Positions 9,801-22,386 are shown, counted from the first letter of the stretch. The stretch is DNA of 64,000 nt from Toxorhynchites rutilus septentrionalis (GCF_029784135.1 NC_073746.1:101572515-101636514); one strand, 5' to 3'. The notes: generated by a model from the letters alone, not told the origin. A program made the numbers and translations.

Positions 9801-12800
9801 GCTGCATATAGAATAATCTGTAGTTCCGGCAACCCTGCTCAATATTCAGAAGATATCCTATCAATGTAACCTTTGTGATTCCTGAAAACACTGTAGGGTT
9901 ATGCAAGTAGTTTGTGAAAAAATTAACACGATGTCAAGATGGATGGCAATGTTAAAGCATGATGATTCAAGTTTAAATTCCCTTTCATATTTTTATAGCG
10001 ATGAATTTCTTTCCTATTTTTCTATCTTCCTACTCCAAATGTTCTTCTAGTCGAAACTGTAACAGGTTTCTTTAGTCTGATCATTCTACTTATTAAAAGC
10101 ATTTGCAATGTGATCTAGCGATTTTTTTAAGAATTTTTTGTTTCGAAGTTTGTTAAGCATTAGCTTTAAGTTTGAGTTTGCTCTACTTTTTCACAACTTA
10201 AAAAGTTTGATCTTATCAATTCGAACAATCATAGGGTGAACCTCAGAATAAAATGCACCAAAGTATTTGATACTTGCAGCGAAAACCGTTAGATTATGAA
10301 ACCTTCACAAAAATTAATATTTCTAATGTTTCATGCATAATGTCGAACATAAATTAAAGCAATGGAGTAATTTGGAATGTTATCATAAGTTTGAACCATC
10401 ATGAGGGCTCACACTGGAATGTCAACGAACGGCATTTAGTGACATTCAGATTCACCATAATACCACTGAGTATTTTTTTTTTTAATTTGTGCAACACAAT
10501 AATGCAAAAAAAAGCTTGAAAAAAATGCTCGTCATCATTGTCGTTAAATTTGATTATGCTATCGACGCCGTCACCAAAAAAATAAAAATGAAATGATAAT
10601 GCCGGACTGAACGAGTTAAACTATCCGAATGCAGAGCAACAAGCCGAATGGACCAGAAAATAGAATGCACACCTTTTATAGCTACAAATTAATGGGTCGT
10701 CTTCCGTTGCAGATAGAAACCGATCTGGATTGTTTGTTTCTTCTTTCCGTTGGCTTTGGAATTCGCAAATGCCAAGGTTAGATCCGATGTTAATTTCCCA
10801 AGTTTTCGAACAACGCGACAAATTGTAGCCCGGGGGACTATTGGCGTCTGGTGGATCTTCAAATCGTGCATTCTTTGGTTTTGGAAGAGAAAACTTCACT
10901 CATAGAGTGAATGATTTGATACTGCGTCATAAATCATGACAGGAAGCCGAACTCGAAAATAGAACCAATCATCACTCAAAATGCTACCAGTTGATGACAC
11001 CTTTAAGCCGATTGTAAAATGACATCTGGAAGCCTACCGAAATGATGAATACTGTCAAGCAAGTTCGTATTACAGGTATGTAAATTTTTCTTGCTGAAAC
11101 AACGTAGTAAAAAATATAGTTTCATCCTCCAATCAGACATTCATCTCATTTGACTTATTTGCATGGTATAGTATAGATTTATGCTGTTACCGGCTTGAAT
11201 TGAACCGTTTTATGGATGCCTAAGTCGCATTTGCCCTCCCTGGGTTAAATCATTAGGGCGTTTTTGAGTAATAAAATTGCCGCCTTGGCAAATCTCGATA
11301 GGGTTCACCGACACCTACGTGGATAGCTATTCGCAGGCTGATGATTTTTTTTAATTTGAAACTAAAACTGGTTTACAACGATATGTTGCCGGAACTTTCT
11401 ATAAATATCTGCTCTTCTGCCGTATTTTCAGTATAAAAAAAACAAGACTATTCTATATTCTAGCAAAACAACATTTTTATAGAAGAAGACCTTCGATAAT
11501 CGATAGATCGTTTGTGTGTGATAGAATCACAGATTTGGAAGTAACAGGTTGAATATCATATTTCGCGAACTAAGCTATGGAGTGTTTTCCGTTTTAAATC
11601 AGATAGAAGAAGGCCTGGTCCTCTCCGATTCCGGTGATAAAAATTCTTTTGATGCGGCGATCAAATTTTCCAATCTTTATTTTGTTTTTCTCCCATTATT
11701 TTATAGTAATTTGATGAAACACATTTCTCAAATTTTTCAAACACTTTTTATATAACTTTGAATGTACACGAGAACGATGTTTGATTAGAAAAATTCAATT
11801 CATAATAATACAGAAATCTACCATCTGTACTGAAATTTTATACCTATTTAATCAAAATGGATAAAAGAAAAATGACCCTACCCCATAGGGTGTAGCGGAT
11901 CAATCAAACGTTTTGTTCGGTTCATGTCTTCCAATATGTTTTGCAACGTGGAATTATCTCCATCAACGTGTTTGCGTTTCTAGCAAATTAGGAAGATAAT
12001 TTTACGATCCGTGCTAATTCAATGTTTGTTTATTGCTACCGCTGTTTCGGCACTACTGTATGATTCGGAATCTATTGACCGTCGATTGAGGGAATGGAAT
12101 ATAAAAAAACACACATGAAAGATTGTTCCTTTTGATGGGCGAATATCACTTTGTAACCGTAAACTTGTTCTCCGTGAAGATAATCATTGTTGACTGATAA
12201 ATCTTTCACGGCGGCTTCTTCAAAGTGATTTTGAGCATAGAAGATCACATTCTTTACGCGTACAGTAAAACACTATCGGTCCAATCTGTGTCCAATTGGA
12301 GCTTTGCTATGCAAATATCAATCGATTATGCATTTTATTATTGAATAGCTGATAGATTTCAGCAATCGAGCAATCGATTTCTAAATTTATTTGGATTCAA
12401 TATACGTACCTACAGTATGTAAATTTTATCACCATTTGTGTAAATCCCATTCATTGTCTCAATGTGAGAATGTATATCTCTTAGTACAAATATATGAAGA
12501 TTGTTTATTTCGAGGTTTCTCCAATTTCCGCATTAGTTACTTCCTTAAGGTCTCATAGTTTTACATGTCCATCAAGTATACAAGTGACATTCCATGTTCC
12601 ATTGGAAGGAATCTATTTACCGATGAACCTGTTATAGAAATAGGAATATGAGACCTGCAAACTTTCGCAAAATGGCACCAAGTTGGATTTGCCATGAACA
12701 AACTACAGAGTAACTGATTTCAAGTGTTGCCAATGTTGCATTAATTATCTTTTTGCTGTGGAATGAATCCATCGAGTATCTGGATCATGTTCTCGAAGAT

Positions 12801-13214
12801 GCCGTTTGCACGTTCCGGCGGAACTCGGCGTCAGGACTGTCATACATACTTAACAATCTGTATTTCTACAGTTTTCTGATTTTTCAAAACCATGAACATA
12901 TAGGTCAACATTACAAAATTCACATAGAATTTACAGATTTCTTTTCAATTGCTTTCCCATATTAGTTATTACCTAATGATCAAAATATTTTTCGTCTTAA
13001 TCTTTCCTAGGGCAATTTTTGAACCACTCCATTTCATTCGTCTGTTTCAATTAGTTTGAATTCAAATAAGAGAAATTTATTTCTAACGAACAAGCATATA
13101 GCTTCATAGCAATTTTCCTTTCCATGCGTTGGTAATTATTGGATTTTTTGAATCCTTACTTTATCATGCAACCTTTTCGTTACAGGACGGACGCGATATA
13201 TACGGTCTCAAATT
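9801..13214. other. 3.4 kb AT-rich DNA without recognised gene
   Basis: The longest frames (for example on the minus strand at 10621-10899) do not resemble a known family and show no splice or promoter context. I saw no repeat family shared with the rest of the window. Confidence 0.45.
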
Positions 13215-13640
13215 TTTTGACGTAGGACTACGTCTGGCAAGAAGATAAGAGGGTAACATGGAAATCATCTAAACATTGAACATGTACAAAATAATGAACG
13301 ATTTCAATCGTTACTCGACCATTTCTTAATAGATCACAAAGATGTTTGAATCAATTGATTAGATTTTTCTACCCATCTACGCCTTGAATAGTTTTAAATA
13401 ATCAAACAAGGTAACTAGAGCAACGGCGGAATACAACTTGAATACATCAACGCTACTGCGAAAACAAACGAAGCTATCCACCATACATATCAATCTATTT
13501 AACTCAGCGAGCTGTTGTCTGCTATCCTTTTCTTTCCTAATGATACTGGCACATACAACCAATTTTATCAATGCAATGGAAGCCTGAAGAGAAGCCAAAC
13601 GCAAGGCCCACCCCTGTGTGATTCTATAGCCAGTCATTTC
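13215..13640 (+). repeat. Left part of a histone-derived unit (truncated)
   Basis: It begins with TTTTGACGTAGGACTACGTC and continues like the left arms at 20085 and 54175: 'ggtaacatggaaatc', then 'ctcgaccatttcttaatagatcacaaagatg'. Similarity fades after about 13400, and the next recognisable item is a transposase fragment at 13684. No right end was found. Confidence 0.6.
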
Positions 13641-13683
13641 GAATAAATTTCACACGTTCCGTATATTTACCGAGAGAGAGCTT

Positions 13684-14019
13684 GTGTGAATTTCGAGCTC
13701 GGTGACTATGTGAACACCCAAAATTTCCGTATATGGGGCTCAGAAAATCCACACGTGATTGTTGAGAGGCCATTGCATCCGCCAAAAGTCACTGTTTGGT
13801 GCGCATTATGGTCTGGTGGAGTCATCGGGCCGTATTTCTTTGAAAATGAGGACGGCGAGACGGTAACTGTGAATGGTGAGCGCTATGGCCGCATGTTAAC
13901 CGATTTTTTTTTGCCACAAATTGAAGATATGGATACGGATGACATGTGGTTTCAGCAGGACGGCGCCACGTGCCACACAACACGACCAAACATGGCCATA
14001 TTGCGAACGAAATTTTAGG
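13684..14019 (+). pseudogene. Tc1/mariner-superfamily transposase fragment
   Basis: An open frame of about 110 residues matches the catalytic half of an IS630/Tc1/mariner-type transposase. It contains the NPHV-VE-PLHPPKVTVWCA block, then WSGGVIGPYFFENEDG, the VNGERY motif and WFQQDGATCHTTR, which holds the second catalytic aspartate. The part carrying the first aspartate and the helix-turn-helix is missing at the 5' side, and the frame stops where a LINE fragment begins (about 14020). The protein cannot be active. The family is a common arthropod one; the subfamily is not resolved. Confidence 0.85.
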
Positions 14020-14023
14020 GGCG

Positions 14024-14420
14024 CGGGCAGCATGGAACCGGATACACGACCAGACAACATGCTCGATGTCGTGGTAGCCATCGCCACAATCACGAAGATT
14101 GTTTGCTGCGAGCCCAATGCGATAAAGATGCGCGTTTAGGTTGTAATGATTGGACATAAGCCGAGATATGACGCGAATGAAATCACGACCTACATTCAAC
14201 CCCTTGAACCATGCACTCGTCGAGACCTTAGGGATAATCGTGTGTAACCAGCGACCGAACTCATCTTCACTCCACATGCGCTGCCAACTTACGAGTGTGT
14301 GCTGACGAATAATGTGAAAAAATTCATTATAAGCAATTTGCCTTTCAAAAAGTGTGCCTTCTGAAGCGGCCACCTTAGCTAGCGAGTCCGCTTTCTCATT
14401 CCCCGGAATCGAGCAATGAG
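14024..14420 (-). pseudogene. Non-LTR retrotransposon RNase H / C-terminal fragment
   Basis: Read on the minus strand, the frame begins HCSIPGNEKADSLAKVA, the last block of an RNase H domain. It then has the EDEFGRWLHTIIPKVST and RLMSNHYNLNAHLYRI blocks and a cysteine-histidine motif ending DIEHVVWSC. It stops after HAAR, where the transposase fragment begins. It is nearly the same protein as the + strand copy at 59137-59671. Both copies begin within a base or two of the same point. The fragment abuts a TA microsatellite on its 5' side. Confidence 0.85.
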
Positions 14421-14429
14421 ATATATATA

Positions 14430-14468
<39 letters not shown>
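14420..14468. repeat. (TA)n microsatellite
   Basis: An almost uninterrupted TA dinucleotide run of about 48 bases, directly bordering the 5' end of the LINE fragment. Confidence 0.95.
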
Positions 14469-14470
<2 letters not shown>

Positions 14471-14769
14471 ATTTTTATTTGTATATGATATATGCCGAAT
14501 GGTATAAGATATATTTTCAAGGCATGAGCGGAGTTCAGTTGAGTTTTCCAAAATGGCATTTCTCAAGACTAGAAACGAGTTAACCACAAAGCATAAAATC
14601 TTTATAACAAAAAAAAACCAAACTGAAACCGAACCAAAACATTAGGAAATAGGATTCGGCTATCTGGCAAACACTCGGAGAAGAGAGAGTGTCTAAAATA
14701 GTATTTCTAAAAGTCGACAGTTTACGTTGAATTTTCTGAATTGATCTTTTTCAAAGCTAGATGTCTTTT

Positions 14770-14837
14770 CGCTCTCTCTGTGTTTCTCTCACTCTCTCTC
14801 TCTTCCTCTCTCTTTCTCTCTCTCTCTCGCTCTCTTT
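14770..14837. repeat. (CT)n microsatellite
   Basis: A polypyrimidine CT-rich run with a few interruptions; the Ser/Leu-rich frame across it is an artefact of the repeat. Confidence 0.9.
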
Positions 14838-15009
14838 TTTTATTTCTTCCTCAGTCAACCCTTAACAAGTGCAAAGACGATTTTTCTAAAGATTTTAATA
14901 CAAAAATTTTGGTGGAAATCAATTCAAAGGAGTGAAAGTAAAATGGACTGGTCTACCTTCTATGGTATTGTATGGAATCATTACGAGAGTTCGCTACATG
15001 AGCAATTTA

Positions 15010-15200
15010 ATCTACCTTGAAGTGATATGGTGCATTTCAGCAGTATAAACGGTCATATTCTCTCATATTCTCTAGCTGAAGTAAGCGGGTGGGCAGTCCA
15101 CATTAGACGATTTGATTTCAGCTTATAGACGCGATGCAATTCATAGGATGAACAGACGTTGGAGTCATACCGCAATGATTTGTTGAAGGGGTAGGAGCGG
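15010..15200 (+). repeat. Repeat shared with the 6694 MITE interior
   Basis: 'ccttgaagtgatatggtgc', 'cagcagtataaacgg' and 'gacgatttgatttc...ttatagacgc' occur in the same order at 7087-7210. This is a diverged copy of part of that element, without its TIRs. Confidence 0.65.
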
Positions 15201-17894
15201 ACATACAACTCTTTTTTAAATCAGAACAAAAGCAAAAAATACATTGAAAATGATATGAGGTTGGCCAGTACAGGCTATATCACAAAATCGGTCACATTAA
15301 ATGAGTTCTAGCTCTCTATAACATAAGAAAGCATACCGGGGAGATGAGAATTTTCAATAAAATTAAAGTGGGTCACATAGATGAAAAGACTGGGAACAAA
15401 TGCTCTAAGTAGCTTAATTCTTAAGCTAAAGTTAGACGAAGCTGTTTGTCATAACTGATCATAAGGTTTCTGGACAGCTTTTCAGCAAAATATGTACTGG
15501 TTACACGATCCAAAAGGACAACATAGATGAAACGAATATGTTGGTCATTTTTTCCAGATTTCGTTTAGTTTACTTTAAATGGACACTAACCAAACTCAAA
15601 AATTAAATTATTAACGCATTTTTGACACAATCCATGGAAAGTTAATCTCCCTAAAATTTGCATTTGTGCTCATTGGGATAACTCTATTTAGTATCATTCG
15701 TACAGAGAGTGACTTTCAAGAATGTTATATGCATATTGAATTACACCCATAAGGTTGATCGAAATTGTAGGAACAATAATAAATTAGCAAAAAGGTAGGT
15801 GTACCTAGGTACGACATTCATTCATTGCAAATTCCCTTCACATTGTACAAGGTTAGCAAAATAATGATATTCAAATCGGAAATTCTCCGCGTGACTTCAT
15901 TTGCATTTGTCGAACAAAATCATTTCTGTTTCAATTTGCATTTGACCTGCCAACGAACATTTGAAAATGCATCGAACACCAATTCTCGCACCTAATTTGC
16001 ACAAAATGAAAGTAGGCCTGACTTGAACCGGCATATCCCATACGACCTAGAACGATGGGTCTTCGACAAATGGTGGTGGGTTCGTCTTTCGCACAGTGAT
16101 AGATTTCAATCACAACCCAAGCGAACATCGCATCATCCAGCAACGACCCCATGTCATCTGAATGTAGTCTTTTACTCCATAAACTTGCGGCTTACGTCGT
16201 TCGGCTGCCGTTTTTTCGCATGTAGGAGTTAGTCGAACTTATAATCGAAAATTTATTAACATTCGGATAAACCTGTTTTTCCCCATCTTCCGGGGTTTGG
16301 TTCGCAACGAAAGTGAGTCTGGCCTTTTCGAAAAATGGAATCAACCGATCTTCTCTAATGTGCACAGATACTCTGATTTAAATCTAGCCCGTCTCGAGAC
16401 TTCTAACATTTCCAGCTCTAGCGGGCACATAGGGGGGGAAACTTGGTCCAACAAAATACATATGTGGAGATCGAGACATTCCACTGGGCGTCACCTGTTT
16501 TTGTTTTTTTTTTTTCAGTCGGAAATCTACGAAATTTTTCATCGCACGTTTGAATATTGAAACTAGAATACCTACAGTTAAAAAAAAACTCGTTTTCTGC
16601 CGGAGTAGATTTATAGCGCAGCTAGAATGACTAGAACAGGATTTGCTTTTGTCGCGAACAAAAATCACATTAAAATAACAAATTTAGAAGATGGTAGGGG
16701 AACCCGAGAGATGCTTTTTACCGGATCTGTAGTTGTGCGAACTAAATCGAAGCGTGAAACTAGCGATTAGTTCTCTAGATGACAAAGCGATAACAGATTC
16801 CTGAAAACAATTTTGAGAGTCCACGAAATACTCCAGTGATGATTTTCTCTAAATTTGTATCTTGTTTATATTGTATTGCATTGTATTGTATTTTAAATTT
16901 GCATTTTTTCGGATTTGGTTGACTACATTTGGACATTTCAGGTTGAATCCAATAGCTAGTGTTTGCTAGACATATAAAGAGTGTTCGTACTAACAAGAAT
17001 GTTTTAGCCGAACCAATTTATAACATTGCGATAAATGGAATTTATTGTATCGATAAAACACAAATTTCAAACAACAACTTTTACTGTTCGAAAGCACACA
17101 AGCATTCCTCTTTCGATTTCGCCAGTTGGAATTGATTTTATTTTTCAGGTTATATAACAACAAGCCACCGCGAAGCAATCGCTCACGCCGAATCGACAAA
17201 TCTGACGTTAGTTTATCGCCAAACAATTTTATTATTTATATCGAAATTCATAAAATTTTACGTTTTATTCATCTCTGAATCATCCCACAATCGGTGAATC
17301 AAAATAAAATATATAAAATTCAACGCTACGGTCAACCAAGTCTTATCTGTTGTTCAAAATGCAGTCTGTCGTTGGTCTGCCTTCATTCAAAACTTTAGAA
17401 AAAAAGCTAACAAAAACAGGAAAATAATAAGTGTCACAGACATCGACAGACAACGGCTATGGACCTGTCAGTTCTGATGTCAGCTCTGACATCTTGAGTT
17501 AGCTTATTCTCGTGGATGAAAACTCGGAAAAAACATGATACCATCAATCGCAAAGATTATCCTATAAATCGCAATTTGATATCCCTATCCCCTCCGCATG
17601 CCGAAAGCTGATTGGGAAGCAAAAAAAAGATATGTTATTAATAATTTTATTTATTCCCATATTCCCAGTGTTGTGATGAACCTAGTGAATCTGGAAAGCG
17701 TTGCTCCCGGAATCAGCATTCAAAGTCCAGAGTAGAATGCCAGACTGCTTCCGTGCATAATTTTGTATTTAAAAACCTCTGTTCTCCCGGGTACACTGCT
17801 CAACAAGATTTTGGTTTCATATAAAGGTAGAGAGATAATGAAGTGTGAACAAAAGTAGAATGGTCTGTGCCTAGAGGCATGGACGAAAACTTGA
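15201..17894. other. 2.7 kb without recognised gene
   Basis: Mostly AT-rich, with short frames at 16023-16232 and 16297-16560 that show no recognisable domain. I found no supported repeat or RNA gene. Confidence 0.45.
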
Positions 17895-17905
17895 CGTAAG
17901 ACTTT

Positions 17906-19120
17906 TTTTTTATTAATTCGTTTATTTTTACATGCTCAGTTACTTAAGTTTAAAGGAGCCGAATCATTAAATATAATTTTAAAACTATATATATAAACAA
18001 TTTTCTTACATCTATAATTAGTAAGGTGGGAAACCGATTACTCGCGGTGTACTCGAGTTTAGAAGGGTGACATATTTTTAGGAGAAGGATGGGGTATAAG
18101 GAAACTGTAACAATGTTGATGAACACTCAATTCTTAAATCTGTTCGTATATCTATAGTGTTTTTACATTTCAACTTATTCTACTATTTATAGCAAGGGGA
18201 CGAATTACCCGCAAAGGAAGGAAAGGAGGGTATAAGGACATAGGGACAATCACACACGAAGATCGATGGCTTTAAGGAAAACATATATATGGGACATGTA
18301 ATCAAGGTCTAACCGAGCCAACACATCTCTCACCGGCACATTGGGCTGTCTTCCTCGGGTCCGAAGAGAGTTTTCTAAATTCGATCTGGCGACCAGATAC
18401 ACCTCGCACGACCAAACAACGTGCTCGATGTCGCGATAACCTTGGCCACAAATACAGAGATTGCTGCTGGCAAGATTGAAACGAAAGAGTAGTGCATCTA
18501 AAGAACAGTGATTGGACATGAGTCGGGAGAAAGTGCGAATAAAGTCCCGACTCAATTCCAGACTTTTGAACCACGGATTGAGGCTAACCTTAGGGATAAT
18601 CGAGTGAAACCAACGGCCCAATTCATCTTCATTCCGCTTGCGTTGCCAGTTAGCGATGGTATTTTTGCGGACTAAAGAATAAAATTCATTGAAGGCGATT
18701 TGACGCTGATAAATATCGCCTTCAATTGCACCTACCTTTGCTAATGAGTCAGCCCTCTCATTACCCGGAATTGAGCAATGAGAAGGGACCCAGACAAAGG
18801 TAATGACATAACAGCGTCTGGATAAAGCACTCAAAATTTTTCGTATTCTCTCAAGGAAGTACGGCGAGTGCTTTTCCGGCCTCACTGAACGGATAGCTTC
18901 GACGGAACTAAGACTATCCGTTACAATGTAATAGTGTTCAACAGGTCGTGAGGAGACGCTGCCAGCGCCCAGAAATCGACACAATGTTGATGAACACTCA
19001 ATTCTTAAATCTATTCGTATATCTATAGTGTATTTACGTTTCAACTTATTCTACTGCTTATAGCAAGGGGACGAATTACCCGCAAAGGAAGGAAAGGAGG
19101 GTATAAGGATATAGGACAAC
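17906..19120 (-). mobile_element. Chimeric, 5'-truncated LINE insertion (copy A)
   Basis: Minus-strand insertion ending in poly(A) (poly-T at 17906). It contains, in sense order, a piece of the LINE 3' UTR (19120-18971), the RNase H and C-terminal coding region (18970-18250) and a complete 3' UTR with tail (18249-17906). The flanks carry an 11-bp near-duplication, CGTAAGACTTT at 17895 and CGTAGGACTTT at 19121. The UTR piece in front of the coding part is almost the same as 18111-18250, so this is not a simple truncation. Confidence 0.8.
18250..18970 (-). pseudogene. LINE ORF2 C-terminus: RNase H plus Cys/His motif
   Basis: The frame carries YYIVTDSLSSVEAI (the RNase H block with a conserved Asp), VWVPSHCSIPGNERADSLAK (the final RNase H block), the GRWFHSIIPKVS and RLMSNHCSLDALLFRF blocks, and CICGQGYRDIEHVVWSC. 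It stops at 18250 after AIDLRV. It is open across its length, but endonuclease and reverse transcriptase are absent. Non-LTR clades with RNase H (I, LOA, R1-like) are the candidates; the clade is not resolved. Confidence 0.88.
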
Positions 19121-19131
19121 CGTAGGACTTT

Positions 19132-20084
19132 GAAGACATTTTTTTTTTTTGGATTAAGTTTATGTCACTGTTCAGAAATCCGTAAATCGGACTCATACAG
19201 GTCGGACTCGATTATATATAGTCGACCATTTTTTTTCAGCAATTATTTTCAAATCCTATACATAATCGAATCTCAAGAAAACAATTTTTTCATTAATGTA
19301 TGAATGTCAAACATTGATAGAAAAATAGCTTTTTTGTGATTCGATTATGTGTTGGATTCCAAAATTAACGTTGAAAGTAAAATCGAGTCGGACATGTACA
19401 AACCTCCAAATGATGGCCCTAGAAAAACCGTGTGTTAAATGAACTGAACTGATTTTCAAACGGGTTCTAAGAGTTGTAGTGGTAGCAAAAGTCCGGAACA
19501 ATTAATTAATAATAGTTTGTATTTTCGATAGTAAACTCATGAAGAAAAAATCAGATAGATATTCCAATATCGACACGAAAAACTCGATATTCTCTCGTTT
19601 TTTTTGTATCGATGTTCATAAATGTACATGAAAATCCTCATTGATTAAATTGTCCCTACAGAAATATTAATCGATCGATCGCCTTTTTCTATCGTTTATT
19701 TAGTTTAGCTGAATACAATACGAAGCCATCATCTTACAGAGCATTTATGAACTTAAATTTAAATAACAAGCTTGTCCGACGATATTATACATCTCTGAAA
19801 CATTGCCTGTGGAGACTCATAATAATTATATCGCCAGGTGATGCAGATTGAATATCTTATAACCGCTACCTCGCGAAATTTGTGTGGATTCTGTAGCGAA
19901 CTAATCCTATGGGGTTCTGCCTATTCATAGGGAAGAGAAAGCGAAATGGACAAGTGGATTTGGGGAAGTGTAGCTGGCCAAATAAAACCATTAGTTCTTC
20001 TTCATAAAATATCGCGACTGATATACGTGAGTGTATCCTTTCGAACCTTTCAATCTGCTGCCAGTTTAGTTCTTTCATTGAATT
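19132..20084. other. Mostly featureless; possible old LINE piece at its end
   Basis: No gene was recognised. At 20000-20080 the minus strand reads NSMKELNWQQIERFERIHSR, which resembles the WQRMWSEDEFGRWLHTI region of the LINE only loosely. A similar piece is at 27520-27590. Confidence 0.35.
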
Positions 20085-20606
20085 TTTTGACGTAGGACTA
20101 CGTCTAACCGGAAGATATAGCGGGTGAAATGGAAATCTAGGCACTGCACAAGTAGGAAAAAATGCAAGATTTGGAACGCTTATAACTCGAGCATTTCTCA
20201 ATAGATCGCAAAGGTTTTTGCATCAATTGATAGGAAATATATCTACGCATCTATCATAACGAATAACATTTCATTTTTCTTGAGATAAATAATTGAATAA
20301 TTGTGAAATATCAAGCATTGTCAAAATGCACTATGTGCCCATTTTTGATTGGTCCATTTTGTGCTCCTCAAATCGTACCGACCAAAACGGGCAACCAGAG
20401 CAGCAGCGAAATAGAATGAAGCGCGATTGGAAAGGAAAAAGAAAAAAATGAACGAAACATTGGTCGCAGTCCCACACATGCGTAATTCTCGAGCCAGCCA
20501 GTCAGCTTAAAAATCCCCGCTCCGCTGCCATAACGATCATTCTCATTCAAACCGTACACCACATCGGTTCGCATCACAACACATCAACAAACCAACCCAA
20601 GCAGCC

Positions 20607-20860
20607 ATGTCTGGACATGGTAAAGGAGGAAAAGTGAAGGGAAAGGCAAAATCCCGCTCGAACCGTGTTGATCTGGAGTTCCCCGCAAGGGTAGCTAGGT
20701 CGAGCGCGTTAGTACCAGTGCACCAGTCCACCTAGCCGGCGTTATATAGTTTCGGCCGCCGAAGTGATCGAGTTAGCTGGCAAAGCTGCTCGCGACGATA
20801 AGAAAACCCGCATTCGGAACAGAACACATTCGGTTCGGTGGACATCAAGACAACAGGCAG
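20607..20860 (+). pseudogene. Histone H2A pseudogene A
   Basis: ATG at 20607 opens [20 protein letters not shown], an almost perfect H2A N-terminus. Twenty-four bases that should encode the FPVGRIHRLLR segment are missing after 'gagttccc'. The reading then resumes as RKG, a stop, VERV and APVHLAGVI, then a stop and a frame change, then AEVIELAGKAARDDKKTRI. The sequence after that no longer looks like H2A. A normal H2A has about 124 residues in one exon. The original role would be nucleosome core assembly; this copy cannot encode it. A leader like those of histone genes precedes the ATG. Confidence 0.85.
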
Positions 20861-21050
20861 TTGCAGCGAATGGCGAGTGGCAAACGCAATCGCAAAACGG
20901 CATCAGGTAGCAGAAGAAAAAAGTTTGTTCTTTATACAAACTGCTTTGGTGGCAAATCCAGAACAAGGCGGCATCGAGGGCGTTCGAAATGGTTTTTTTT
21001 CAAAACCACGAGTACTAAGTTTTCTAAATTGGAACCATTCCATAAAACAA

Positions 21051-21066
21051 GGCGCTTATCAGGGCC
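21051..21066 (+). promoter_or_regulatory. Degenerate histone 3' stem-loop
   Basis: GGCGCTTATCAGGGCC has the TTATCA loop region and position of the histone processing hairpin, but one stem pair is a G-G mismatch. It lies downstream of H2A pseudogene A, where the signal is expected. The same mismatch is present at 55500. Confidence 0.65.
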
Positions 21067-21662
21067 ATTAAACCTTCCAAAAAAGAGTTTAGGAAATACA
21101 GTTCAATGCTTTCTAAAACATTATCCAAAATAATAATAAAACACAAATTGATTTTTTCATAATTTGTTTGCCAGAATCTGATGAGTATGTGAATTTGGCA
21201 GTTGTTCTGAGCTTATTAATAGTTGGGGACTTTGCTGATTATTCAATTTTCACCAATTCTTAAATTGTTTCCAGATTGAAAGAACAGTAATTTACAATTA
21301 GTTCGACATTTAGCTAATTGGACGGACATGTAATGCGACTTATTTAGTTGGACATTTTTGTAAACATAGAGATCCAAATTATGACCCCACATTGAAAGTC
21401 GACACTGTACCACTGTCATCGCAAATGTTCAATTACAGGTTAAAATTACCTCCAATCCGATACTGAGTGGTGGTAATGCTACGTGCCATTGAATGTAATT
21501 TACTGTAAAATATGTCACAAGCTGGATGGGAAGAAATTTTCCAACTGTGAAAGCTGTGGCGAGTGGCAAATGCAATCGCTAAACATAAAGGTTTAGCCGA
21601 ACAAGATGGGGATATCGAGTGATAACAAAACAATAAACTCTTTAGATTGAAGATAATTTTGT

Positions 21663-21678
21663 GATCCTGAAAAGGACC
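21663..21678 (-). promoter_or_regulatory. Histone 3' stem-loop, minus strand
   Basis: On the minus strand the sequence is GGTCCTTTTCAGGATC, a near-perfect histone hairpin followed by 'aaagagtttattg', which resembles the purine-rich downstream element. The gene it served would have been transcribed leftward from about 21850. Its coding sequence is not securely recognisable; a few residues (LFARWI) recall the H3 C-terminus, which is only a guess. Confidence 0.7.
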
Positions 21679-21839
21679 CTTTTTAGCCTGCATGTGAATC
21701 CAACGAGCGAACAAATCGTAATGAATGTATTTTTTTTGCCATCGCTCCCTTTTAACGCTCATTCGTTCGTCTCGTTGGACTCGCCCCTCTGGCTGGGTCT
21801 GCCGATTTTTCTCTATCCTGTGAGTGTGTACCGCTAAAG

Positions 21840-21846
21840 TATAAAA
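21840..21846 (+). promoter_or_regulatory. TATA box of H2A pseudogene B
   Basis: TATAAAA lies about 60 bases before the H2A-like reading frame B and 30 bases before a plausible start site near 21870. The match and position suggest a relic histone promoter. Confidence 0.5.
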
Positions 21847-21904
21847 CACGCGGACCCCAAAAAAATATCTTATTTTCTTTTAAACCGTAAACCCGTGTGG
21901 TGGT

Positions 21905-22200
21905 ACGGCATCGGTATCGTGGACGTAACAAAGGAGGACAAGTTAAGGGAAAGGCAAAGTCTCACTCGAACCGTGCAGGTCTCCAGTTCCCTGTTGGTCG
22001 CATTCACTGATTGCTCCGCAAGGGTAACTAGGCCGAACGGATTGGTGCCGGAGCACCAGTATACCTAACAGCGATTATAGAGTTTCGGCCGTCGGAGTGC
22101 TCGAGTTGGCTTGCAAAGCTGCTCACGACAATCAGAAAACCCGCATCAAGAACAGAGCAGCTTCGGTTCGGCGCTCATCAAGGCAACAATTAGTTTCAGT
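21905..22200 (+). pseudogene. Histone H2A pseudogene B
   Basis: The frame reads [30 protein letters not shown], stop, LLRKGN, stop, AERIGAGAPVYLTAIIEF, then after a frame change LELACKAAHDNQKTRI. The two stops replace the usual Arg and Tyr codons and the initiator ATG is lost. Downstream sequence departs from H2A until the perfect stem-loop at 22387. It has kept more of the H2A core than copy A. Confidence 0.87.
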
Positions 22201-22386
22201 GAGTGGCAAAGTGTTTCTCCGGCACGTCGCATTAAATGTAATTTACTGAACAACATGTCACAAGCTGGATGGGAAGAAATTTTCCAACTGTGAAAGCTGT
22301 GGCGAGTGGCAAACGCAATAACTAAACAGGAAGGTTTAACCGAACAAGATGGGAATATCGAGTGATAACAAAAACACAACACCAAA

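Noticed and set aside
10621..10899. 92-aa minus-strand frame
   Set aside because: A possible helix-turn-helix was considered (PIVPRATICRVVRKLG in another frame) but nothing around it resembles a transposase.
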